Assembly: GCF_010993735.1 (NCBI RefSeq)
Contig: NZ_WQNI01000001.1
Coordinates: 62,001 to 126,000 of the forward strand
Direction of reading: 5' to 3'
Length of the DNA: 64,000 nt
Source of the DNA: Chelativorans alearensis
GTDB lineage: Bacteria > Pseudomonadota > Alphaproteobacteria > Rhizobiales > Rhizobiaceae
Position 1 is the first letter of the stretch. Each line of letters starts with the position of its first letter. Position numbers and translations under genes: made by a program. Under the pieces are notes generated by a model. It saw only the letters and a list, made by a program, of their open reading frames with translations. It did no database searches and had not been told where the DNA came from. This document shows positions 17,347 through 24,819 of this stretch, piece after piece.

Positions 17347-17455
17347 GGATGACCGTTCGAAGGCTTGGACGTGCGGGCTTGAAGCCCGTATACAGGCGCG
17401 AATGGGAGAGGCCGTCAAGACGGGGCTTCCAGATCATGCCGTTCAGGGGCGAAAC
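17347..17455. promoter_or_regulatory. Divergent promoter region between the TPP-enzyme operon and the racemase gene
   Basis: This 109-bp gap is the only room for both promoters. It contains the perfect palindrome GGGCTT-G-AAGCCC at 17375-17387, overlapping a second near-palindrome GCC-C-GTATAC-A-GGC at 17384-17397. GTATAC-centred sites are common for GntR/LacI-type regulators. No regulator gene is adjacent, so any operator role is inferred. Confidence 0.35.
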
Positions 17456-18178
17456 ATGCGTGTAAAAGGCGGAAAGCCGGTCTGTGGTGCCGCGGTCGGC
17501 ATCCTGATGCTCGAGGCGCGCTTTCCGCGCATTCCCGGCGACATGGGCAACGCGCTCACCTGGCCCTTTCCCGTTCTTTACAAGATCGTCCGCGGCGCCA
17601 CGCCCGACCGTGTGGTGCGGCGGAGCGCGGAGGGCCTGCTCGACGTCTTCGTCGATGCGGCACGGGAACTGGTGGCCGATGGCGCCGACGGCATCACCAC
17701 CAATTGCGGGTTCCTGTCGCTTTTCCAGGACGAGCTCGCCGAGGCGGTGGGCGTGCCGGTGGCAACCTCCTCGCTGATGCAGGTCGCGCTGGTGAATCGG
17801 CTCCTGCCCCGTGGCAAGCGCGCCGGTATCCTGACCATTTCAGGATCGACGCTGACGCCTCTTCATCTGGAGAAAGCCGGTGCTCCCGCCGACACCCCGA
17901 TCGGCACCACGGAAGGAGGGCGCGAATTCACCCGTGTCATTCTCGGCGACGAGAACGAATTGGATGTCGAGGCGGCGCGACGGGACAATGTCGAGGCAGC
18001 CTTGCAACTGGCCGCGAGCAACCCGGATCTTGGCGCCATCGTGCTCGAATGCACGAACATGATCCCCTATGCCGCCGACATCCGCGAGGCGACAGGCCTG
18101 CCGGTCTTCTCGATAGGGAGCTTCGTCCAGTGGTTCCACGGCGCGCTGCAGCCCAGACGGTGGCCTGCAGTCACGTAG
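17456..18178 (+). CDS. Aspartate/glutamate racemase superfamily protein
   Basis: This protein of 240 residues starts MRVKGGKPVCGAAVGILMLEA. The two catalytic cysteines of the superfamily are in place: Cys84 in GITTNCGFLSLFQ and Cys199 in IVLECTNMIPY. Members include Asp/Glu and hydantoin racemases, maleate isomerase and arylmalonate decarboxylase. An ATG 18 codons upstream (17402) is possible, but the GGGGC-purine stretch near 17446 favours 17456. It is divergent from an operon containing an FAD D-amino-acid oxidase-like gene, so conversion of an L- to a D-amino acid before oxidation is a sensible hypothesis. Its 3' end overlaps the convergent lysR gene by 8 bp. Confidence 0.82.
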   Translation: MRVKGGKPVCGAAVGILMLEARFPRIPGDMGNALTWPFPVLYKIVRGATPDRVVRRSAEGLLDVFVDAARELVADGADGITTNCGFLSLFQDELAEAVGVPVATSSLMQVALVNRLLPRGKRAGILTISGSTLTPLHLEKAGAPADTPIGTTEGGREFTRVILGDENELDVEAARRDNVEAALQLAASNPDLGAIVLECTNMIPYAADIREATGLPVFSIGSFVQWFHGALQPRRWPAVT

Positions 18179-19130
18179 AAGGAACCGCGGTGGGAGCGGC
18201 ATTACTCCTGCTGCCGGATCCCCGGCCACCGATTCCCGACTCTGCGAAAAGAGCGGCGATCCAGTCCACGAAGACCCTCAGCTTGTTGCTCAGATGCCTG
18301 TTCGGCGGGAAGACCACGTAGATCGGCATCGCGTCCCGGTTCCACTCGGTAAGGACCGGCTGCAGAGCGCCGGCGCGGAATGCCTCTTCGACCATGAAGC
18401 GAGGAGCCTGTGCGACGCCCATTCCAGCTCTTGCGGCCGTCACATAGGTCATGGCTTCGTTGACCGATACGACATAGCGCCCGTTCACTTCGAGCCGTTC
18501 ATCCTCCCGGTTGAAGACAAAAGGCAACTGGCGGCCGTTCTCGGCACGGAAATAGCTCACCACATGGTGGTCTTGCTCCAGATCGCGAGGATGCCGGGGC
18601 TCGCCATACCTTGCCAGGTAGGCCGGGGCGGCACAGGTCACCAGGCTCATTTCCGAGATGCGTCTGGCGATCAGCGACGGTTCGGAAAGCTCCCCGATCC
18701 GAATTGCGCAATCGACATTCTCCGCAAGGATGTCGATCTGCCGATCCGAAACGCCAAGATCGATCAGGATGTTCGGATAACGGGCATGAAAATCGCACAT
18801 TGCCGGGATGAGGATCAGGCTCGCCAACGCTCCCGACATGTCGATCCGCAGCCTGCCTTGAGGGAGGGACTGCGAGGAGGCCATGCTTGAGTCCAGCTCC
18901 TCAATGTCCGCCAGGAGCCTGAGCGCCCTTTCGTAGTAGAGCGCGCCATCGGGGGTCACCAGCACGCGGCGGGTCGTCCTGTTCAGAAGCTTCGTTCGAA
19001 GATGTGCTTCCAGCCCCTGTATCAGCTTGGTTACGGTCGCCTTCGGCATATCGAGAGACTCAGAGGCACGCGTGAAGTTGCCCGCTTCCACGACGCGAAC
19101 GTAGGCACGCATGGCGGCAAGCTGGTCCAT
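18171..19130 (-). CDS. LysR-family transcriptional regulator (CrgA-like)
   Basis: A 319-residue LTTR. The N-terminal helix-turn-helix covers residues 1-60 (MDQLAAMRAYVRVVEAGNFT, ASESLDMPKATVTKLIQGLE) with the linker TRRVLVTPDGALYYERA. The co-inducer domain spans about residues 90-300. The ATG at 19130 has GGGGAGA upstream. An ATG further up would read through the palindromic operator at 19165-19185, which argues against it. It is divergent from the hydrolase/RND efflux genes, the same arrangement as mexT-mexEF-like loci. It is the likely local activator or repressor of that pump, responding to an unknown small molecule. Confidence 0.92.
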   Translation of the reverse strand: MDQLAAMRAYVRVVEAGNFTRASESLDMPKATVTKLIQGLEAHLRTKLLNRTTRRVLVTPDGALYYERALRLLADIEELDSSMASSQSLPQGRLRIDMSGALASLILIPAMCDFHARYPNILIDLGVSDRQIDILAENVDCAIRIGELSEPSLIARRISEMSLVTCAAPAYLARYGEPRHPRDLEQDHHVVSYFRAENGRQLPFVFNREDERLEVNGRYVVSVNEAMTYVTAARAGMGVAQAPRFMVEEAFRAGALQPVLTEWNRDAMPIYVVFPPNRHLSNKLRVFVDWIAALFAESGIGGRGSGSRSNAAPTAVPST

Positions 19131-19164
19131 CCCTGTCTCCCCGGTCAAACTTGAAGGGCGATTG

Positions 19165-19185
19165 TTCACGTATGGAAATAGTGAA
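19165..19185. promoter_or_regulatory. LysR box (T-N11-A type) in the lysR/efflux divergent promoter
   Basis: TTCAC (19165-19169), then 11 nt, then GTGAA (19181-19185). The arms are perfect reverse complements and the spacing is exactly the LTTR T-N11-A geometry. The site lies 35 bp upstream of the lysR ATG and about 195 bp upstream of the hydrolase ATG, where an LTTR that autoregulates and controls the divergent operon usually binds. Confidence 0.65.
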
Positions 19186-19319
19186 GTCATAAATAACACA
19201 CTTTTTCCAAGAGCAACACAATACCATCTTCACATCGATACCCGACGACCCGATCGGCAGGGACGCGAAGACGTTATCGTGTGTCTCCTGACGAGGTGTT
19301 GTCAGGAGGGTTGTGCGAT

Positions 19320-19412
19320 ATGCCACCGATATTTCTCGCAACCGGTGCGGTTGCTCATACGGGAAGACGCTGGAAGCCCCATGGGAACGGAATGGACAGA
19401 GGAGAGGTTTGA
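19320..19412 (+). CDS. Possible 30-codon leader peptide overlapping the start of the hydrolase gene
   Basis: An ATG at 19320 lies 10 nt after AGGAGGG, the best Shine-Dalgarno in this intergenic region. It opens a 30-codon frame (MPPIFLATGAVAHTGRRW...) that ends with TGA at 19410-19412, overlapping the first ten codons of the hydrolase gene in another frame. It could couple translation to the downstream gene or act as a regulatory leader. Alternatively the Shine-Dalgarno is fortuitous. There is no homology argument. Confidence 0.25.
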   Translation: MPPIFLATGAVAHTGRRWKPHGNGMDRGEV

Positions 19413-20190
19413 CGCTGCGGTGGGATCGGTTCCCGTGCGCATCTACCGCGATAGCGCCCTGACGAAATCGCCCCCTCTCGTTTTGCACCTGCATGGCGGC
19501 GCGTTTCTCAACGGTTCGCTGGCAACGGGGCAACTGGTTTCCACGCTGCTCGCCAAGGCGGGCGCTGTCGTGGTGTCGGCCGACTATTCCAGTGCATACG
19601 AACATCCCTTCCCGGCGGCGCTCCAGCTCTCGTTCGACATCATGTCGTCGCTGTGCAAGCGGCGCGCGAAGCTGGCGCACAGGGAATCCTCTCTTTTCGT
19701 GGCCGGGGAAGAGGCCGGCGGCAATCTTGCGGCCGGCGTTGCATTGATGGCCCGCGACCAGCACTTGGGAGGGCTGCAGGGGCAGATCCTGCTCTCGCCG
19801 ATGCTCGACCCGTGCATGGCGACAGGCTCGTTCCGCAAGGCGGAAGCTGGTGCGAGCGGTTGCAGATGGGCGGACGGCTGGAACCGCTATCTCGGATTTG
19901 CCGCCAAGGCCTGCCACCCTTACGCCGCACCCGCCCATTGCATGCGGCTTGCCGGGGTCGCTCCAGCGCTCGTGCTGACGGCCGAGGACGACCCGATGCA
20001 CGATGAAAGCCTGAATTATGCGAGGCGCCTGAGGGAGGCGGGCGTCGTCGTACGTGAGCATGTCTTGACCGTTCGGACCGGATGGCCGGGCGCCTACGGC
20101 AACTGCCTGGGCGTCCAACCTGAATGGGGGGAGACCGTCTGCGGCCATTTCGCCGCGTTCTTCCATGAAACCGGAGCGTTATCCCACTGA
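19381..20190 (+). CDS. Alpha/beta hydrolase of the HSL/acetyl-esterase family lacking the catalytic serine
   Basis: A 269-residue HSL-type alpha/beta hydrolase. The oxyanion motif HGG is at 38-40 (LVLHLHGGAF). The nucleophile elbow, normally GDSAGG, reads GEEAGG (109-114), so the serine is glutamate. The acid loop TAEDDPMHDE is kept, but the usual histidine-glycine-phenylalanine near the C-terminus is absent (VRTGWPGAYG). It is therefore probably not an ordinary esterase; binding, sensing or a different chemistry is possible. The start is placed at ATG 19381; an upstream in-frame GTG at 19345 is an alternative. The RND adaptor gene follows 48 bp later, so it belongs to the efflux operon. Confidence 0.75.
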   Translation: MGTEWTEERFDAAVGSVPVRIYRDSALTKSPPLVLHLHGGAFLNGSLATGQLVSTLLAKAGAVVVSADYSSAYEHPFPAALQLSFDIMSSLCKRRAKLAHRESSLFVAGEEAGGNLAAGVALMARDQHLGGLQGQILLSPMLDPCMATGSFRKAEAGASGCRWADGWNRYLGFAAKACHPYAAPAHCMRLAGVAPALVLTAEDDPMHDESLNYARRLREAGVVVREHVLTVRTGWPGAYGNCLGVQPEWGETVCGHFAAFFHETGALSH

Positions 20191-20238
20191 CACGGACTGT
20201 TTGACCTGATCCGGCCTTAGCGCCGCAAGGAGAGATTC

Positions 20239-21456
20239 ATGAAAATGTCTATCACCCGCTGGCTCCTTTGGGGAGCCGGCCTGGCCGTTGTCGCGTCGAT
20301 CGCGGGCACCGTCCTGATGCCGAAGTGGTTTGACGGGGCCCAGGCCGACACCACTGCCGCCGCGCCCGCCCAGGCCGTACCCGTATCCGTTGCCGTGGTC
20401 GAGCCACGCGACGTCACTGTCTGGCAGGAATTTTCCGGCCGCCTGGAAGCGGTCGATCGCGTGGAGCTCCGCTCCCGCGTCGCCGGCGCGATCCAGTCGG
20501 TGCATTTCCGCGAAGGGGCGCTCGTGGAGAAGGGCGATCTGCTCGTCGCAATCGATCCGGCGCCCTTTGAAGCGGCGGTCGCACAGGCCGAGGCCGTCGT
20601 CAGCGCCGCCGAGGCGCGTGTGGAACTGACCAAGCTCGAGCTCGAGCGGGGACGCCGGCTCGCCGCCTCCCGCACTGTCTCGCAAAGCGATCTCGACCAA
20701 CGTCTGAGCGCTCACCACGAGGCAGAGGCCAGCCTTCGTTCGGCCAAGGCGGCGCTGCAATCCGCCCGCCTTGACCTCGGCTATACGGACATTCGCGCCC
20801 CGATCTCAGGCCGCGTCGGCCAACTCGAGATCACGGCTGGTAACCTCGTCGCGGCGGGAGCCGGCTCTCCGGTTCTGGCAAGGCTGGTTTCGGTCGATCC
20901 GATCTATGCGGGCTTCAACATCGAAGAGCGGTTCGTGACACGTGCGCTGTCGCAGTTACCGACAACGGAGACGGGTGCGCCAGCCGTGGAACAGATCCCC
21001 GTGCAGATCAGCACGGCCGACGAAAACGCTACGCCGATCAAGGGGCGCCTCCAGCTCATCGACAATGAGATAGACACCGCGAGCGGGACGGTGCGTGCGC
21101 GGGCGGTCATCGACAATCCCGACGGCCGCCTTATCCCGGGCCAGTTCGTGCGCGTGCGCGTGGGTCAGCCAAGGCCAGAGCGGCAACTCATGATCAGCGA
21201 GCGGGCAGTCGGGACCGATCAGGACAAGAAGTTCGTCCTTGTCGTCGATGCGGCAAACACCCTTGCCTATCGCCAGGTGACGCTTGGGCCCTCGACCGAA
21301 GGCATGCGTATCGTCGAAAGCGGCCTCGAGGCGGGAGAGCGCATCGTCGTCAACGGACTGCAAAGGGTCCGGCCGGGCGCCCTCGTGGAGCCCCAGGTAG
21401 CGACCGCCGAGACGACGGAGCAGACGATGGCCGAAGCCGACGGCTCCAAACGATAG
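20239..21456 (+). CDS. RND efflux periplasmic adaptor subunit (MexE/AcrA-like)
   Basis: A 405-residue membrane fusion protein. One N-terminal membrane anchor (residues 7-25) is followed by the lipoyl/barrel-sandwich halves (VELRSRVAGAIQSVHFREGA and the DIRAPISGRVGQLEITAG partner), an alpha-hairpin of about 60 residues between them, then beta-barrel and membrane-proximal domains. It links the inner-membrane RND pump to an outer-membrane channel. GGAGAG precedes the ATG. It sits between the hydrolase-like gene and the pump gene in the same operon, and divergent LysR control is likely. Confidence 0.93.
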   Translation: MKMSITRWLLWGAGLAVVASIAGTVLMPKWFDGAQADTTAAAPAQAVPVSVAVVEPRDVTVWQEFSGRLEAVDRVELRSRVAGAIQSVHFREGALVEKGDLLVAIDPAPFEAAVAQAEAVVSAAEARVELTKLELERGRRLAASRTVSQSDLDQRLSAHHEAEASLRSAKAALQSARLDLGYTDIRAPISGRVGQLEITAGNLVAAGAGSPVLARLVSVDPIYAGFNIEERFVTRALSQLPTTETGAPAVEQIPVQISTADENATPIKGRLQLIDNEIDTASGTVRARAVIDNPDGRLIPGQFVRVRVGQPRPERQLMISERAVGTDQDKKFVLVVDAANTLAYRQVTLGPSTEGMRIVESGLEAGERIVVNGLQRVRPGALVEPQVATAETTEQTMAEADGSKR

Positions 21457-21585
21457 CCGCAGCCGGGAGCGGAGGTCCCGTTCCCGGCACCGAACATTGA
21501 CCGAAATCCTTTCGCGATGGACGCACGCCGTTCATCGCGGACCATACACCGATGCCAATGCACTGCCGGAAGGGGCGGACGTGAC

Positions 21586-24500
21586 ATGAATATTTCAAGA
21601 TTTTTCGTCGACCGGCCGGTCTTCGCGGGCGTGCTGTCGGTCTTGATTCTGGTAGCCGGCCTGCTCGGTCTGCGTGCCTTGCCGATCTCCGAATATCCCG
21701 AAGTCGTGCCGCCGTCGATCGTTGTCCGCGCGCAGTATCCAGGCGCCAATCCGAAGGTCATCGCCGAGACGGTGGCGACACCGATCGAGGAAGCCATCAA
21801 CGGTGTCGAGGACATGCTCTACATGTCGAGCCAGGGCACGACCGACGGTCTGATGACGTTGACCGTGACCTTCAAGCTCGGCACCGATCCGGACAAGGCG
21901 CAGCAGCTCGTGCAGAACCGCGTCGCCCAGGCCGAGCCGCGCCTGCCCGAAGAGGTGCGGCGCCTCGGCATCACCACGGTGAAAAGTTCACCCGACCTGA
22001 CGATGGTCGTCCATCTTCTTTCGCCGAACGACCGCTACGACATCACCTATCTGCGCAACTATGCGGTGCTCAACGTCAAGGACCGGCTCGCCCGTATCGA
22101 AGGCGTCGGCGATGTCCAGGTCTTCGGCTCAGGCGACTATTCCATGCGCGTGTGGCTCGACCCGCAGAAGGTTGCCGCGCGCGACATGTCGGCCAGCGAC
22201 GTGGTGCAGGCGATCCGCGAGCAGAACATCCAGGCCGCCGCCGGTGTCGTCGGCGCCTCGCCGAGTGTCCCCGGCCTCGATCTGCAGCTTTCCGTCAACG
22301 CGCAGGGGCGCCTGCAGTCGGCCGAAGAGTTCGGCAACATCATCATCAAGACCGGCGCCGACGGTGCGATCACGCGCCTGCGCGATGTCGCTCGGATCGA
22401 GTTGGGTGCCGCGGAATACGCGCTGCGCTCGCTGCTCGACAACAAGTCGGCGGTGGCGATCGGCATCTTCCAGGCGCCCGCCTCCAACGCCATCCAGATC
22501 TCCGACAACATTCAAGGGGTGATGGACGAACTGCAACAAACCATGCCGGAGGGCGTGGAATACCGGATCGTCTACGACACGACGCAGTTTGTCCGCGCCT
22601 CGATCGATGCGGTGGTGCACACGCTGCTCGAAGCGATCGCTCTCGTCGTGCTCGTCGTCATCGTGTTCCTGCAGACCTGGCGCGCCTCGATTATCCCGCT
22701 GGTCGCCGTACCGGTTTCGATCATCGGCACATTTGCGGTGCTGTACATGCTGGGCTTCTCCATCAACGCCCTCACGCTCTTCGGTCTTGTGCTTGCCATC
22801 GGCATCGTCGTCGACGACGCCATCGTCGTGGTGGAGAATGTCGAGCGCAACATAGAAGAGGGCCTCGCACCCCGCGAGGCGACGTACCGGGCGATGCGGG
22901 AGGTCTCGGGGCCGATCGTCGCCATCTCCATGGTGCTGGTCGCCGTGTTCGTGCCGCTTGCCTTCATCTCCGGGCTCAGCGGGCAGTTCTATCGTCAGTT
23001 CGCCGTGACGATCGCGATATCCACGGTGATTTCCGCATTCAATTCACTCACCCTGTCGCCTGCGCTGGCGGCGTTGTTGCTGCGCGGCCACGACGCGCCG
23101 AAGGACTGGCTCACCCGGGTCATCGATGCGGTCTTCGGCTGGTTCTTCCGCGGCTTCAACTATGCCTTCAGCCGCGGCTCCCGGTATTATAGCGGTGGCG
23201 TCGGACGCATCCTGTCACGCAAGACGGTGATCATGGGGCTATATCTCGCGCTCGTCGGGGCGACCTTCGGCATGTTCAATGCCGTACCCGGCGGCTTCGT
23301 GCCCGCGCAGGACAAGCAATACCTTGTCGGGTTCGCGCAATTGCCGGACGGTGCGACGCTCGACCGCACCGACGAGGTCATCCGGCGCATGGGCGACATA
23401 GCCTTGAAGCAGCCGGGCGTGGAGAGCGCCGTGGCCTTTCCGGGCCTGTCGATCAACGGCTTCACCAACAGCTCCAACGCCGGCATCGTCTTCCTGACCC
23501 TGAAGCCGTTCGAGGAACGGCAGACGCCGGAGCTCTCCGGCGGGGCGATCGCCCAGCAGCTCAACGTCCAGTACGCCGGCATTCAAGAGGCCTTCATCGC
23601 CATGTTCCCGCCGCCTCCGGTCCAGGGGCTCGGCACCATCGGTGGTTTCAAGCTGCAGATCGAGGACCGTAACGGCCTCGGCTATCAAGCGCTCGACGAG
23701 GCGACCAAGGCGTTCCTTGCCACGGCCTACGCCACGCCGGAGCTGGCCGGGCTGTTTTCCAGCTATCAAGTCAACGTTCCGCAGCTCTATGCCGATCTCG
23801 ACCGCACCAAGGCACACCAGCTCGGCGTGGCCGTGACCGATGTCTTCGACACGCTGCAGATCTATCTGGGATCGCTCTACGTCAACGACTTCAATCAGTT
23901 CGGCAGGACCTACTCCGTGCGCGTTCAGGCGGATGCGCCTTACCGCGGGCGGGCGGACGATATCGGCAAGCTGGAGGTGAGGTCGCAGTCGGGCGAGATG
24001 ATCCCGCTGTCGGCGCTGCTCAGGGTGGAGCCCAGCGCCGGACCGGAGCGTGCGATGCGCTATAACGGCTTCCTGTCGGCGGATATAAGCGGCGGGCCGG
24101 CACCTGGCTATTCGTCGGGCGAGGCGCAGGCGGCAGCGGAGCGGATCGCCGCGGAAACCTTGCCGCCGGGAATCAGCTTCGAGTGGACGGAACTGACCTA
24201 CCAGCAGATTCTCGCCGGGAATTCGGGCATCGTGATCTTTCCGCTGGCGCTGCTTCTGGTGTTCCTGGTGCTGGCCGCGCTCTATGAAAGCCTGACGCTG
24301 CCGCTGGCGATCATCATGATCGTGCCGATGGGCATACTGGCGGCGCTTACCGGCGTGTGGCTGAGCCAGGGCGACAACAACATCTTCACCCAGATCGGGC
24401 TCATCGTTCTCGTCGGATTGTCGGCCAAGAACGCCATCCTGATGGTCGAGTTCGCGCGTGAGCTCGAATTCGCCGGCATGACGCCGAAGGAAGCGGCAAT

Positions 24501-24774
24501 CGAGGCCAGCAGGCTCCGGCTGCGCCCGATCCTGATGACATCGATGGCCTTCATCATGGGCGTGGTGCCGCTGGTGCTTTCCACCGGGGCCGGCGCCGAG
24601 ATGCGCGCGGCGATGGGAATCGCGGTGTTCGCCGGCATGATCGGCGTGACGGCATTCGGCATCTTCCTGACACCGGTCTTCTACGTGATGCTGCGTCGTC
24701 TCACCGGCAACCGGCCGCTGAAGCAGACCGGAGAGGCGACGATTCCCGTTCCCGCCGTCGCCGCGGGCGAATGA
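21586..24774 (+). CDS. RND multidrug efflux permease (HAE1 family, MexF/AcrB-like)
   Basis: A 1062-residue inner-membrane proton antiporter. It starts MNISRFFVDRPVFAGVLSVL, typical of HAE1 pumps, and has 12 expected membrane helices in two halves. The proton-relay aspartates are Asp410 and Asp411 in GIVVDDAIVVVENVERN, and the matching lysine is in GLSAKNAILMVEFARE. The annotated frame opens 23 codons earlier, but this ATG gives the family N-terminus. It expels amphiphilic drugs with the adaptor encoded 129 bp upstream. No outer-membrane factor gene follows; the next gene is on the opposite strand 45 bp away, so a TolC-like protein must come from elsewhere. Confidence 0.95.
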   Translation: MNISRFFVDRPVFAGVLSVLILVAGLLGLRALPISEYPEVVPPSIVVRAQYPGANPKVIAETVATPIEEAINGVEDMLYMSSQGTTDGLMTLTVTFKLGTDPDKAQQLVQNRVAQAEPRLPEEVRRLGITTVKSSPDLTMVVHLLSPNDRYDITYLRNYAVLNVKDRLARIEGVGDVQVFGSGDYSMRVWLDPQKVAARDMSASDVVQAIREQNIQAAAGVVGASPSVPGLDLQLSVNAQGRLQSAEEFGNIIIKTGADGAITRLRDVARIELGAAEYALRSLLDNKSAVAIGIFQAPASNAIQISDNIQGVMDELQQTMPEGVEYRIVYDTTQFVRASIDAVVHTLLEAIALVVLVVIVFLQTWRASIIPLVAVPVSIIGTFAVLYMLGFSINALTLFGLVLAIGIVVDDAIVVVENVERNIEEGLAPREATYRAMREVSGPIVAISMVLVAVFVPLAFISGLSGQFYRQFAVTIAISTVISAFNSLTLSPALAALLLRGHDAPKDWLTRVIDAVFGWFFRGFNYAFSRGSRYYSGGVGRILSRKTVIMGLYLALVGATFGMFNAVPGGFVPAQDKQYLVGFAQLPDGATLDRTDEVIRRMGDIALKQPGVESAVAFPGLSINGFTNSSNAGIVFLTLKPFEERQTPELSGGAIAQQLNVQYAGIQEAFIAMFPPPPVQGLGTIGGFKLQIEDRNGLGYQALDEATKAFLATAYATPELAGLFSSYQVNVPQLYADLDRTKAHQLGVAVTDVFDTLQIYLGSLYVNDFNQFGRTYSVRVQADAPYRGRADDIGKLEVRSQSGEMIPLSALLRVEPSAGPERAMRYNGFLSADISGGPAPGYSSGEAQAAAERIAAETLPPGISFEWTELTYQQILAGNSGIVIFPLALLLVFLVLAALYESLTLPLAIIMIVPMGILAALTGVWLSQGDNNIFTQIGLIVLVGLSAKNAILMVEFARELEFAGMTPKEAAIEASRLRLRPILMTSMAFIMGVVPLVLSTGAGAEMRAAMGIAVFAGMIGVTAFGIFLTPVFYVMLRRLTGNRPLKQTGEATIPVPAVAAGE

Positions 24775-24819
24775 ACCGGCCAGGCAAAGAGCGTGCGTTG
24801 GCGGTTATCCATACCGCCT

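Noticed and set aside
24775-24819. Looked for an outer-membrane efflux protein gene after the RND pump
   Set aside because: Only 45 bp lie between the pump and the convergent TRAP gene, so no such gene exists here.
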